From: Marinobacter denitrificans
GTDB taxonomy: Bacteria; Pseudomonadota; Gammaproteobacteria; Pseudomonadales; Oleiphilaceae
DNA: 64,000 nucleotides
Reading direction: 5' to 3'
NCBI RefSeq assembly: GCF_008795955.1
Contig: NZ_VMHN01000001.1
Location: 1 to 64,000, forward strand
The translations under genes and the position numbers were made by a program. The notes beneath the pieces were generated by a model, which did no database searches, had not been told where the DNA came from, and worked only from the letters and a program-made list of their open reading frames with translations. Numbering within the stretch: position 1 is the stretch's first letter; the number at the start of each line of letters is the position of its first letter. This document shows, piece after piece, positions 55,225 through 64,000 of this stretch.

Positions 55225-56966
55225 GCCGGCTGACCTATCCGTTCATTCTGATATCGCTGCTTCTGACCATGGCGGGACAGGCCATGGCCGCAAATGACCT
55301 GATCGTAGAGCCTGACAGGACACGTCTGTATGAAGGCGAAGTACTGACTCTGACGGTGAAAGGCAGCACAAAGATTGATATCAACCTTGGTAATCTGTTT
55401 GATTTCGACATGTCCAGCCTGCCCAAGCCGGACATTGAGAAAGTAGAGGACGATTTCGAGATTCTCGCCCGCAACCAGCAGTACTCCATCCGTACAGTCA
55501 ACAACGAAATGATTGGCGAAATCACATGGACCTATCAGCTGGCACCCAAAAATACCGGCAAGCTGACGATCCCTGCGCTCAAATTCCGGGATTCGGAGTC
55601 TGACCCCGTCACCATCAACGTCATCAGCGGCACACCACCCGAACAGGAAGCAGACGCCTCAAGGGAAAGTTTCATCGAACTGGCGGCCGACAAAGATGAG
55701 GTCTACGTACAGGAACAGCTGGTGCTGACCATCAAGCTGTTCTTCACCGGAAACCTCATCCGTGGCGAACTGTCTGAGCCGGAGCACCCCCATGCGATCA
55801 TCGAATCCCTGGGTAAACAAAGCGAATACACGCGTTACCGGGATGGTGTGCGCTACAGAGTGGTGGAACGCCGATATGCTATCTTTCCCCAAAGAGAGGG
55901 CCAGCTCAGCCTGCAGCCCATCCGCTTTGAGGGCCAGGCTCGCAATAACGATGGCCAGCTGAAATTCCTGCGGGACAATGCCACCCTCTTCGACGTACCG
56001 GTCAAAGGGGTACCTCCAGAGTTCAGCGGTGATACCTGGCTACCGGCACGAAACCTGGAACTGAATGAATCCGGGTTGCCGCAAAACCAGACCCTGACCG
56101 CCGGCCAGAACCTCACCCGAACCCTGACACTGCAAGCTGACGGCTTGCCCTCCGAGAGCCTGCCGCCCTTCCCTGAAGAGATGCCAGATGGCGTGCGGTC
56201 CTATCCGGAAAAGCCAGAGCGCACAACGACCCCCGGCAGCGAGGGACTGGCATCCAGCCTGACGCAGACAATGGCACTGGTGCCGATCCAGCCAGGACAA
56301 CTGGTGCTGCCCGAAATCCGCGTCCACTGGTGGGATACCGAAAGCGACACCGAGCGGGTTGCCGTGGTGGCAGCCCGCCCCCTTACCGTTGAGGCAATCC
56401 CCGGTCAGATCGAGACCTTACCCTCTGACTCACCCAGGCAGGCAGAAGCCACTGCTGATGACGGTGAAGAGAACACAGAAGGCACAACCAGGAGCACGGA
56501 CCCTGGTTTCTGGCCAGTGGCCACACTGGTACTACTCGGGGCATGGATAGCGACCGCTGCGGCCTGGTGGATGTCGAGGCGCAAGTCACGCCCTCAGTCA
56601 GCTGTCGAGACTCCCCGTGACACCCGTGAAAAAGCCCTGTTTCGGGAACTTTGTGAAGCGGCCCGGGCCGGTGACCCAACCACCACCGAGCTGCTGGTGC
56701 GCTGGGTGGCCGTACGGCATCCTGAAAGCAGTTTCCGCAGTGTGGTGGACGTCAATCGCTTTCTAAAGGATATGGAGCTGGCGGCCGAGATTGAACAGTT
56801 GCAACACCGGTTATTCGGAACCCCGCAACAGCAGGCGTCATCGCCCTGGAACGGAGACCGTCTGGTAGCAACGTTGATCAGGATTCGTGGTGCCACCCAC
56901 CCGGACGCCGCAGCCAAGACGTTACCACCACTGTACCCGGACGGCTTGAGAACCAGCGGCAACTGA
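55218..56966 (+). CDS. batD: BatD, secreted membrane-anchored protein
   Basis: The 582-aa protein has a signal peptide (cleavage after QAMA, near residue 25), a beta-rich periplasmic part (LIVEPDRTRLYEGEVLTLTV onward; BatD repeats) and one membrane helix near 425-445 (FWPVATLVLLGAWIATAAAWW), with a short cytosolic helical tail. It is the partner of BatA and BatB. The ATG overlaps the batB stop (ATGGTAA). It is the last gene, ending five bases before ccmI on the opposite strand. Confidence 0.9.
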   Translation: MVSRLTYPFILISLLLTMAGQAMAANDLIVEPDRTRLYEGEVLTLTVKGSTKIDINLGNLFDFDMSSLPKPDIEKVEDDFEILARNQQYSIRTVNNEMIGEITWTYQLAPKNTGKLTIPALKFRDSESDPVTINVISGTPPEQEADASRESFIELAADKDEVYVQEQLVLTIKLFFTGNLIRGELSEPEHPHAIIESLGKQSEYTRYRDGVRYRVVERRYAIFPQREGQLSLQPIRFEGQARNNDGQLKFLRDNATLFDVPVKGVPPEFSGDTWLPARNLELNESGLPQNQTLTAGQNLTRTLTLQADGLPSESLPPFPEEMPDGVRSYPEKPERTTTPGSEGLASSLTQTMALVPIQPGQLVLPEIRVHWWDTESDTERVAVVAARPLTVEAIPGQIETLPSDSPRQAEATADDGEENTEGTTRSTDPGFWPVATLVLLGAWIATAAAWWMSRRKSRPQSAVETPRDTREKALFRELCEAARAGDPTTTELLVRWVAVRHPESSFRSVVDVNRFLKDMELAAEIEQLQHRLFGTPQQQASSPWNGDRLVATLIRIRGATHPDAAAKTLPPLYPDGLRTSGN

Positions 56967-56971
56967 CGTAG

Positions 56972-58249
56972 CTACTGCACAAGCCGGGTATCTATTTCCA
57001 GGGTGACGACGTCAGCATCGGCGCCTCCCACCGGCACCGGCTCGTCCAGCTCTCCCTCCCAATCGCCAGCCTGGGGCCGGGCAGTTCCCGACCGTGACAA
57101 TCGTGCTTGCACACGCACCTCGCCAGCCTCAGAAACCTTGGAATCCGGTGACATATTGAAACGGTCATCCAGACGTACATCTGCCGGTAACTGACCAGCT
57201 GTCAGTCGGGCTACTGCCAGTGGTGGCCCACCCTGCCCTTCGGCACTGCGGGCCAATACGAACAGTGTGGTGTCGTCCGGAACTTCGTCGCGGAATGACT
57301 CGGCAAGCTCTACCCGAACGGTAACGCCCGGCCCGGCGGCAACCTCCGCTTCGTCTTCTGGTACCTCACGACCAAGCCGTTGATAGGCCTGTTCAATACC
57401 CTGGCGAATAGAGCCGATCTGGGGATGATCCGGGGCCACTGCAACGATGCGTTCCCAATAGCGGATCGCCTGCTCATAGTTTTCCTGGCTGAACGCATGG
57501 ATACCCAGAAGTCCCAGTGAATTTACCTCATCCGGATTGAGATCCCTGGCCTTCTCGATGGTTTCGGTAACTTCGGGCGTCATGCCACCCTGGCTCAGGA
57601 AAAACCGGGCCTGCGCGGATAGGCCCCATGCCACCGCCTTACCGTTGTCGTCCTCGTCAATGCTGCCGGCAAGCTGTTCAAAGGCCCAGGCGGCATCGCT
57701 GTATTGTTCAAGGCGCATATAGGTCCGGCCCAGCATCGCCCAGCCTTCCGTATTGTCCGGGTTCTCCTCCAGGCGTTCGCGCAATTGTGCCGTGAGTTCC
57801 TGCATCTGGCCAAGCCGGTCACCATCCGCCGCCATCATTTCCTGCATGGAGCGGAACTGTTCCACGTCGTCCAGTGCGCCCCATTGCTGGTACAGAAACA
57901 CGGCTGCAGCAGGAACGATCACCAGGCTGGCAAGTACCACGGCAAAAGAGCTTTTGCCCCCATGCACTTGCTTCGGAGACTCCAGCACGCCCTGATCCGC
58001 ATCCGGCACATCATCCAGCATGCTACCCGCCAGCTCTTCCCGGAGCTGCCGATAGCTGTCTTCGTCCATCGCGCCCGCCTCGAATTCGCGGTCCAGCTCT
58101 GCCATCCGGCTTCGGTAAGCCAGCAGATTCTGATTACGCAGGTCCAGCTCAGCGCGACGGCCTGAACGGTGGAAGAACAGCGGCGCGATAACAAAAGCCA
58201 GTGCCAGTATGATCATTACGGCTGCAGTGAGCCAGAAAGTCTGTGTCAT
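56972..58249 (-). CDS. ccmI: Cytochrome c maturation protein CcmI
   Basis: The 425-aa protein has an N-terminal helix pair (AVMIILALAFVIAPLFF and VVLASLVIVPAAAVFLY, the ends of the membrane part), then TPR repeats (LEENPDNTEGWAMLGRTYMR, LLGIHAFSQENYEQAI) and a C-terminal periplasmic domain that binds apocytochrome. CcmI holds apocytochrome c for heme ligation. It is the last gene of the ccm operon, 72 bp after ccmH. Confidence 0.92.
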   Translation of the reverse strand: MTQTFWLTAAVMIILALAFVIAPLFFHRSGRRAELDLRNQNLLAYRSRMAELDREFEAGAMDEDSYRQLREELAGSMLDDVPDADQGVLESPKQVHGGKSSFAVVLASLVIVPAAAVFLYQQWGALDDVEQFRSMQEMMAADGDRLGQMQELTAQLRERLEENPDNTEGWAMLGRTYMRLEQYSDAAWAFEQLAGSIDEDDNGKAVAWGLSAQARFFLSQGGMTPEVTETIEKARDLNPDEVNSLGLLGIHAFSQENYEQAIRYWERIVAVAPDHPQIGSIRQGIEQAYQRLGREVPEDEAEVAAGPGVTVRVELAESFRDEVPDDTTLFVLARSAEGQGGPPLAVARLTAGQLPADVRLDDRFNMSPDSKVSEAGEVRVQARLSRSGTARPQAGDWEGELDEPVPVGGADADVVTLEIDTRLVQ

Positions 58250-58321
58250 GGAGCAGTCATGGTCCGGTAATAGGAAATGGGTGTAAACAATGCTGGATTG
58301 CAGGGGCCGCTAACCCGAGAA

Positions 58322-58804
58322 TCAGGGTGTACGATCAGGATCATCCTCAGCAAGAATCCGGGACGCCCGGGCTCGTTCCTCGTCAGTCATCGCGGGTTCG
58401 CCTGCACCATTGCGACGGGCGCGCAAAACGATGACGGCCACCACAAGGAAGCCAACCACCACCGCAATCACAGGCGTGGCCCACAGCAGAATAGTCCGGC
58501 GGTCTACCTCGGGTTTGTAGCGTACAAATTCACCGAAACGGCTGACCAGGGCATCGACAATTTCTTCGTCGCGGGCGCCTTTCGACATCATCTGGTAGAC
58601 CTCTTCCCTCATATCTTTGGATATCGGGGCGTTGGAGTCGGCAATGTTCTGGTTCTGGCACTTGGGGCAGCGCAGTTCCGAGATCAGTGTCTGGAACCGT
58701 TGTTCTTCCGCTCGGGAATCGAAACTGTATACATCGTCGGACTGGGCCATTGAGGACGGCCCGAATGCCATCAGCAGCAACGCGGCCATTACAGCACGAA
58801 CCAT
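58322..58804 (-). CDS. ccmH: Cytochrome c maturation protein CcmH
   Basis: The 160-aa thiol protein has a signal-like N-terminus (ALLLMAFGPSSMAQ), the CxxC site in LRCPKCQNQNIADSNA, and a C-terminal membrane helix (VIAVVVGFLVVAVIVL). It reduces apocytochrome cysteines with CcmG. Its ATG overlaps the ccmG stop by one base (TGATG). Confidence 0.95.
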   Translation of the reverse strand: MVRAVMAALLLMAFGPSSMAQSDDVYSFDSRAEEQRFQTLISELRCPKCQNQNIADSNAPISKDMREEVYQMMSKGARDEEIVDALVSRFGEFVRYKPEVDRRTILLWATPVIAVVVGFLVVAVIVLRARRNGAGEPAMTDEERARASRILAEDDPDRTP

Positions 58805-59340
58805 CAGATCTTCTCCCGGTACTGGTTAACCAGGGGTTCAATATCCTGTTCCCAGACTTTTTCGTTGACCACGCCAACATGGCGGTGACGGACAATGCCT
58901 TCGGCATCAATCACGTAGGTCTCCGGCGCACCGTAGACACCCAGATCAAAACCCAGCCGGCCACGGGGATCATAGATGGACACCTGGTACGGGTCCCCCA
59001 GCCGATCCAGCCAGACCAGCGCATCGTCACGGTTGTCCTTGTAGTTCAGGCCCACGATGCGAATTCCTTTCTCTTCGGCGAGCCAGACCAGATCATCGTG
59101 TTCATCGCGACAGGCCGGGCACCAGGTCCCCCACACATTCAGCAGCGATACCTGGCCTTGGAATAACTCACGAGTCAGTTCGCGTTCCTCGTCGTGAAGG
59201 TCTTTCAACGTGAATTCAGGAACCGGCTTTCCGATCAGTGCTGATTCGAGCTTGTTGGGGTCCTTGCCGATCCCGGCGAACAGAAAAACCCCCAGCACGA
59301 CCGCGATAATGACCGGTATAAACAGAAACACCCGCTTCAT
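58804..59340 (-). CDS. ccmG: Thiol:disulfide oxidoreductase CcmG (DsbE)
   Basis: The 178-aa periplasmic thioredoxin has an N-terminal anchor helix and the active site WCPACRDE within WGTWCPACRDEHDD. It supplies reducing power for heme attachment. Its start overlaps the ccmF stop by four bases. Confidence 0.95.
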   Translation of the reverse strand: MKRVFLFIPVIIAVVLGVFLFAGIGKDPNKLESALIGKPVPEFTLKDLHDEERELTRELFQGQVSLLNVWGTWCPACRDEHDDLVWLAEEKGIRIVGLNYKDNRDDALVWLDRLGDPYQVSIYDPRGRLGFDLGVYGAPETYVIDAEGIVRHRHVGVVNEKVWEQDIEPLVNQYREKI

Positions 59341-61349
59341 GACACAGCTCCTGCCGGATCCGCACGGCGAGTGCCGTCACCCTGAGTTGCCACTGACGGC
59401 TCGGCTTCCGACACCTTGTCGCGGATACGATAACGGCGGTCGGAGATTGCCAGGAAGCCACCGGCAGCCATAAACAGAGAACCCAGCCACAACCAGCGTA
59501 CCAGGGGCTTGTATTGCAGGCGGATCGCCCAGGCATCGTCGGAGACCCGCTCACCGATCGCCACAAACACATCCCGGAACAGTCCGGCGTCTATCCCGGC
59601 TTCAGTCATGGTGTTGCGCTGCACCATGTATTGACGTTTCTCCGGATAAAGAGTCGAGACAACCCGCCCGTTATCGTCGGAAACCTCAAAACGCCCGTAT
59701 TCCGCAGTAAAGTTCTTGCCGCGGCGATTGCCGATCTCAGTAAATGTCACCTGGTAGCCGCCCGCTGAGGCAGTGTCACCCGGTGACATCCTTACATCCC
59801 GCTCTATGCCATAATTGGATACCACGGTCGCACCTGCCATGGTGATGGCCAGCCCCAGATGCCCGAGCACCATGCCGTAATAACTGCGCGATTGGCGCCT
59901 CAACCCATGGAGCCGGCCTTTTTTCGAGCCGGACTTGTCCCAGATATCCCAGAAGGTGGCAACGCTTACCCACACAGATGCGAAGACGCCACCGAAGGCC
60001 CAGGGCTTGAAACCTCCGTAACCCACCAGAACCGCAGTGGTCACCACCACACTGATTGCCAGAGGCCAAAGCAGCTTGCGCCCCAGCCAGCCCCCGTCGG
60101 TTTTCTTCCATCGCGAAAATATGCCAGCGCCCAGCAGCAGACCGGCCGCAATTGCCAGCGGACTGAAGGTCAGGCTAAAGAACGGTTCACCAATAGAAAG
60201 CCGGCCCATTTCAAGGTAATCCAGTACCAGTGGATACAAGGTTCCCACCAGGACCAGCAGCGTCGCTGCCACCAGAAGCACATTATTAAGCAGCAGGAAT
60301 ATCTCCCGCGAAAGGCTTCCATAGCGGGAGCGCACATGCACCACCGGCGCACGGAATGCGTAAAGGGTCAGGCTGGACACGATGGTGATCGCCAGCAGCA
60401 CCAGCAGGAAGGTGCCGCGATCCGGATCGGAGGCAAAAGCGTGCACAGACGTAAGCACGCCCGAACGCACCAGGAAGGTGCCCAGCAAGCTCAGAGAGAA
60501 GGTGACGATAGCCAGCAGTACCGTCCAACTCTTGAACACCCCCCGCTTCTCGGTAACGGCGAGACTGTGCATCAAGGCTGTGCCCGATAGCCAGGGCAGC
60601 AGGGAGGCGTTTTCCACCGGATCCCAGAACCACCAGCCACCCCAGCCAAGCTCGTAGTAGGCCCACCAGCTTCCCAGGGCAATGCCCAGGGACAGGAAGG
60701 ACCAGGCCACGGTTGTCCATGGACGAGACCAGCGCGCCCAGGCCGCATCCAGCTTGCCGTTTATCAAAGCCGCAATGGCAAAGGCGAAGGCCACTGAAAA
60801 GCCTACATAACCCATATAGAGCATTGGCGGGTGCACAATAAGACCGAAATCCTGCAGCAGCGGATTCAGGTCGGCACCGTCAGCGGGTACGTTCGGCAGT
60901 GTCCGGTCGAAAGGGTTCGAAGTGATGATGGTGAACAGCAGGAAACCTACAGTGACCATGCCAAGCACCGCCAGTACCTGGGACACCATCACCGCAGGCA
61001 GACGACGGCTGAACACGGCAACCGCCAGGGTCCAGCCTACAAGCATCAGTATCCAGAGCAGCAGCGAGCCTTCATGGCCACCCCAGACGGCACTGAACTT
61101 GTAGTACCAGGGCAGCATGCTGTTGCTGTTATTGGCCACGTAAGCGACGGAGAAATCATCCGTTACAAAGGCATGGGTCAGTATCCCGAAGGCCAGCGCC
61201 ACAAAAACAAACATCCCTGCGGACAGGGGCCTGGCAAAGGCCTGCAACTGATCACGGCCTGTCACCGAGCCCGCAAGAGGGACCACGGAAAGCAACACCG
61301 CCAGCAACAGCGCGAGTATCAGTGCAATCTGTCCGACTTCCGGATACAT
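59337..61349 (-). CDS. ccmF: Cytochrome c heme lyase subunit CcmF
   Basis: The 670-aa membrane protein has about 15 helices and the heme-handling WWD motif (GWGGWWFWDPVENASLLPW, near 240-260). It joins heme from CcmE to apocytochrome with CcmH and CcmI. The length is normal. It begins 39 bp after ccmE. Confidence 0.96.
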   Translation of the reverse strand: MYPEVGQIALILALLLAVLLSVVPLAGSVTGRDQLQAFARPLSAGMFVFVALAFGILTHAFVTDDFSVAYVANNSNSMLPWYYKFSAVWGGHEGSLLLWILMLVGWTLAVAVFSRRLPAVMVSQVLAVLGMVTVGFLLFTIITSNPFDRTLPNVPADGADLNPLLQDFGLIVHPPMLYMGYVGFSVAFAFAIAALINGKLDAAWARWSRPWTTVAWSFLSLGIALGSWWAYYELGWGGWWFWDPVENASLLPWLSGTALMHSLAVTEKRGVFKSWTVLLAIVTFSLSLLGTFLVRSGVLTSVHAFASDPDRGTFLLVLLAITIVSSLTLYAFRAPVVHVRSRYGSLSREIFLLLNNVLLVAATLLVLVGTLYPLVLDYLEMGRLSIGEPFFSLTFSPLAIAAGLLLGAGIFSRWKKTDGGWLGRKLLWPLAISVVVTTAVLVGYGGFKPWAFGGVFASVWVSVATFWDIWDKSGSKKGRLHGLRRQSRSYYGMVLGHLGLAITMAGATVVSNYGIERDVRMSPGDTASAGGYQVTFTEIGNRRGKNFTAEYGRFEVSDDNGRVVSTLYPEKRQYMVQRNTMTEAGIDAGLFRDVFVAIGERVSDDAWAIRLQYKPLVRWLWLGSLFMAAGGFLAISDRRYRIRDKVSEAEPSVATQGDGTRRADPAGAVS

Positions 61350-61388
61350 CAGGGTTCTCCAACTAATTCAACAGAATGGCCAGCAGGT

Positions 61389-61865
61389 TCAGTAGCTGGC
61401 GGCAGCTTCGCCTTGCGCATCAGAGATCGCAGCGCGTTTACCGGCGGCTTTTTCCAATGCTTCATTGACCTCGGGCGACATATAATTTTCATCGTGTTTG
61501 GCCAGAACCTGATCTGCCACAAAGCGGCCATTGCTATCCAGGCGACCCATGGCAACAACGCCCTGCCCTTCTGCAAACAGGTCCGGCAGGATGCCGGTGT
61601 ATTCCATTAATACCGAGGAGGTGAAATCCGTTATCTTGAACTCCACCCTCAGGCTTTCCGGATCCCTTATCACCGACCCTTCTTCCACCATGCCACCGGC
61701 TCTTATACGCACATCCACCGGCGCTTCACCCTCAGCGATCTGGCTGGGGTCATAAAACAGGTTAATGTTCTGGCGCAGCGCATAGGTGGTCAGCCCTACC
61801 GCCACCGACACTCCGGCAAGCAGAAAAAGGATAATGGTGAGCCGTTTCTTCCGGATCGGATGCAT
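61389..61865 (-). CDS. ccmE: Heme chaperone CcmE
   Basis: The 158-aa protein has one N-terminal helix and a periplasmic OB-fold domain ending in [13 protein letters not shown], where the His binds heme covalently and the Tyr supports it. It carries heme from CcmABCD to CcmF. It follows ccmD by 14 bp. Confidence 0.96.
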   Translation of the reverse strand: MHPIRKKRLTIILFLLAGVSVAVGLTTYALRQNINLFYDPSQIAEGEAPVDVRIRAGGMVEEGSVIRDPESLRVEFKITDFTSSVLMEYTGILPDLFAEGQGVVAMGRLDSNGRFVADQVLAKHDENYMSPEVNEALEKAAGKRAAISDAQGEAAASY

Positions 61866-61879
61866 GGTTCGTCTACCAC

Positions 61880-62107
61880 TCAGTCTTGTGAAGGTTCAAT
61901 TCGGGTAAAGCTCGCGCCCGCCGGACTCTCGGCGCGCACTGGCGTGCTATCCGTCCGGCGGCGCTGTTGCGCAATCACGAAACGGCGCTGACGCAGGGAC
62001 CAGAACATAACGGCCCCCATGAGCAGGAAGAACACGAAATAACAGGCCCACACATAGGGCCCATGCCCTTCCATAACGATGAAGGCGCCGAACGAATCGA
62101 ATGCCAT
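61880..62107 (-). CDS. ccmD: Heme exporter protein CcmD
   Basis: The 75-aa protein has one membrane helix ([20 protein letters not shown]) and a basic tail. It is needed to release holo-CcmE from CcmABC. I chose ATG at 62107 ([14 protein letters not shown]), which matches the family; the longer frame to 62209 lies inside ccmC. The gap to ccmC is four bases. Confidence 0.92.
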   Translation of the reverse strand: MAFDSFGAFIVMEGHGPYVWACYFVFFLLMGAVMFWSLRQRRFVIAQQRRRTDSTPVRAESPAGASFTRIEPSQD

Positions 62108-62111
62108 CGGG

Positions 62112-62855
62112 TCAGTCCCCCCTTGCCTGGACCAGTTGTTGTACCCACCGGGTGCGGCCTTCGCGAACCAGGATCTCGGTCTGCATCCGCAAACAGGCCA
62201 GCCATCCAAAGATAAGGTACAGCCCCAGTACCGACAGTAGCAGAGGCACCCACATTTCCGCAGGCATGCTGGGCTTTTCTGTCAGTTTGAAGGTGGCGGG
62301 TTGATGAAGGGTATTCCACCACTCCACGGAGTACTTGATGATAGGTATATTCACAACGCCCACCAGTACCAGAACAGCCACCGCCCGCGCCGAGGACTTC
62401 TCATCTGATATGGCTGCGCCCAAAGCTATCACACCGAAATACAGGAATAACAGGATCAGCATGGAGGTGAGCCGCGCATCCCATATCCACCAGGTTCCCC
62501 AGGTCGGTTTGCCCCAGACAGCCCCGGTAAACAACGCCAGAAAAGTAAGCACCGCACCCACCGGCGCGACAGCTTTGACAAACACATCCGCCAGCTTCAT
62601 ACGCCACACCAACGTCACCAGCCCAGCAACTGCCATCATGATATAGACAGACTGGGCCAGAAATGCCGAGGGTACGTGGATAAAAATAATACGGTAGCTG
62701 TTGCCCTGCAGATAATCCTGGGGCGCAAAGGCCAGCCCCCAGCCCAGCCCGGCCACCAGCAGGGCAACGCCAACCCAAAGCAACCAGGGCATCAGCGTCG
62801 ACGCGATACCGAAGAACCACTTCGGAGAGCCCAGCTTGTGAAAAATTTGCCACAT
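62112..62855 (-). CDS. ccmC: Heme exporter protein CcmC
   Basis: The 247-aa protein has six helices and the WWD motif ([18 protein letters not shown]). It loads heme on CcmE. The motif and length are normal for the family. Confidence 0.96.
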   Translation of the reverse strand: MWQIFHKLGSPKWFFGIASTLMPWLLWVGVALLVAGLGWGLAFAPQDYLQGNSYRIIFIHVPSAFLAQSVYIMMAVAGLVTLVWRMKLADVFVKAVAPVGAVLTFLALFTGAVWGKPTWGTWWIWDARLTSMLILLFLYFGVIALGAAISDEKSSARAVAVLVLVGVVNIPIIKYSVEWWNTLHQPATFKLTEKPSMPAEMWVPLLLSVLGLYLIFGWLACLRMQTEILVREGRTRWVQQLVQARGD

Positions 62856-62877
62856 CAGGTTGCTACCCTTCTACGTT

Positions 62878-63603
62878 TTAACTGTTGGACAGACTGATTC
62901 TTAAAGCGGCTGCCGAGGCGAAGGGCGCCAATGTCAGGGCCAACATCAGAAATGCCCCCATCAGTGCCAGCTGTCCCGCTACCGGCGCGCCCTCAGAGGC
63001 GGCCATCACCGTCCCGGTGCCAAAAATCAGCACCGGAATGTACAGTGGAATGATCAGCAGTGACAAGAGTACGCCTGCCGACCGCAAACCGAGCGTCAAC
63101 GCTGCCCCAATGGAGCCGATCAGGCTCAGTACGGGCGTTCCGATCAGCAGCGTTAGACACAAAACCGCCACAGAGTTCCCTTCAAGGTGCACCATTACCC
63201 CAAGTACCGGCGCCAGCAGCACCAGCGGCAGCCCCGTCAGTACCCAGTGTGCCAGGGATTTGGCCAGTACCAGCAGGAACAGAGGCTGAGGCTGAAGCAC
63301 CAATTGCTCAAGGGTGCCGTCGTCAAAATCGTGCCGGTACAGGTGATCCAGTGAAAGAAGCACTGACAGCAATGCCGCTACCCACAGGATACCGCTGCCG
63401 GCCTGCTGCAGAAATGACACTTCAGGGCTAACCCCGAGGGGAAAAAGGGTTACTACCATCACGAAGAACAGCAGTGGATTAAGCAGATCCTGAGGCTGAC
63501 GAAAGGCTGTTTTCAGGTCCCGGACGAAAACCGCCTTCATGGCAGTGGCCGTGCCCACCGACACTTCAGGGGACCGCAGCGTAACGGTGAATTCAGTAGC
63601 CAT
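62878..63603 (-). CDS. ccmB: Heme exporter protein CcmB
   Basis: The 241-aa protein has six helices and the family segments FRQPQDLLNPLLFFVMVVTL and LYRHDFDDGTLEQL. It is the membrane part of the CcmAB transporter. I start at 63603, inside the ccmA end, because GGAGG lies eight bases upstream; a later ATG at 63540 would give the more usual length of 220 aa. Confidence 0.93.
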   Translation of the reverse strand: MATEFTVTLRSPEVSVGTATAMKAVFVRDLKTAFRQPQDLLNPLLFFVMVVTLFPLGVSPEVSFLQQAGSGILWVAALLSVLLSLDHLYRHDFDDGTLEQLVLQPQPLFLLVLAKSLAHWVLTGLPLVLLAPVLGVMVHLEGNSVAVLCLTLLIGTPVLSLIGSIGAALTLGLRSAGVLLSLLIIPLYIPVLIFGTGTVMAASEGAPVAGQLALMGAFLMLALTLAPFASAAALRISLSNS

Positions 63604-64000
63604 AGCCGTCGCCTCCGCCCAACGTGACCCTTTGCATGGAAGGAAGCCGCAGATCATGGTGTGTTGTTACTACGATAGCGCCGCCATTTTCCACCCGCTC
63701 AATGAGTAACCGTTCCAGTGCCGCCACTCCCTGAATATCAATCGCGGTGAAGACCTCATCAAGTATCCACAAAGGCTCATCCGCTATCAGCAACCTGGCC
63801 AGCGCCACCCGACGCTGCTGGCCGGCGGAAAGGTTGCGGCAGGGAACTGCCTGGAAACCGCCAAGCCCGGTACCTTCCAGGGCCTGCCACAGGATCTTGT
63901 CCGGCAGTAACCGGCGGCCGTCCATCAAGGCACGCAGATTTTCCATGGGAGTTAGCAGGGGTTTGATACCGGGGCGATGGCCGAGATAGAGCATGTTACG
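63593..64000 (-). CDS. ccmA: ABC-type ATPase CcmA, 5' end outside the window
   Basis: Only the C-terminal about 135 residues are in view: the ABC signature LSAGQQRRVALARLL, Walker B LWILDEVFTAID and the switch His in VVTTHHDLRLP. The Walker A motif lies right of the window. CcmA powers release of heme-loaded CcmE. It overlaps ccmB by 11 bases. The truncation is by the window edge. Confidence 0.92.
   Translation of the reverse strand, partial: RNMLYLGHRPGIKPLLTPMENLRALMDGRRLLPDKILWQALEGTGLGGFQAVPCRNLSAGQQRRVALARLLIADEPLWILDEVFTAIDIQGVAALERLLIERVENGGAIVVTTHHDLRLPSMQRVTLGGGDGYGY

Overview
The window looks like chromosome from a marine gammaproteobacterium close to Marinobacter. The evidence is the gene content and its order: nqrABCDEF-apbE-nqrM, a long-form gap, mfd, csiV, a methylthioinosine phosphorylase and psrA follow an order like that of the Pseudomonas aeruginosa nqr-gap-mfd-psrA region, alongside a very large NAD-glutamate dehydrogenase and a complete ccm cluster. 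This assignment is inference from synteny and protein family. No rRNA, tRNA or CRISPR array was recognised.

Region 1 (1 to about 15,910) is the right-hand part of a genomic island inserted at the 5' end of dusA. A tyrosine integrase (14410-15501) and a small PrtN-like regulator sit beside dusA. Inward lies a leftward defence cluster: a sigma-54 activator with an RtcR-like CARF sensor domain, then hsdR, a 103-aa unknown, hsdM, hsdS, an ASCH-domain protein and a 163-aa unknown. After a 158-bp gap comes a second module, an AAA15/DUF3696-type ATPase overlapping a PLD-like protein, followed by a CoiA-like gene cut off by an IS66 element whose right end opens the window. A perfect -24 sigma-54 element with a weaker -12 box lies between the activator gene and hsdR, at the right distance from the hsdR ribosome site. 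This suggests a restriction system whose expression is switched on by a nucleotide-sensing activator, and it is the most interesting feature here.

Region 2 (15,836-29,450) is core genome: dusA, tal, a TerB-like protein, a type I-beta DAHP synthase coupled to a glycerophosphodiester phosphodiesterase, convergent sthA, and the leftward nqrABCDEF-apbE-nqrM operon for the sodium-pumping NADH:quinone reductase and its maturation. The nqr operon has a consensus-like promoter and a roughly 180-nt leader that folds into a multi-helix structure, a candidate cis-regulatory RNA.

Region 3 (29,447-44,975) holds gap, mfd, csiV, a methylthioinosine phosphorylase, an MscS channel, an L,D-transpeptidase, psrA with two tandem PsrA operators, an unknown membrane protein, riboflavin synthase, the rRNA methyltransferases rlmG and rsmC, an LpxH-like phosphatase, a 57-aa small protein and a beta-carbonic anhydrase. 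A stand-alone promoter and terminator pair at about 41,709-41,834 may mark a small RNA.

Region 4 (44,975-64,000) has the 1628-aa NAD-glutamate dehydrogenase, a rightward MoxR-DUF58-DUF4381-BatA-BatB/C-BatD operon, and a convergent leftward ccmABCDEFGHI cytochrome c maturation operon, whose first gene runs off the window edge.
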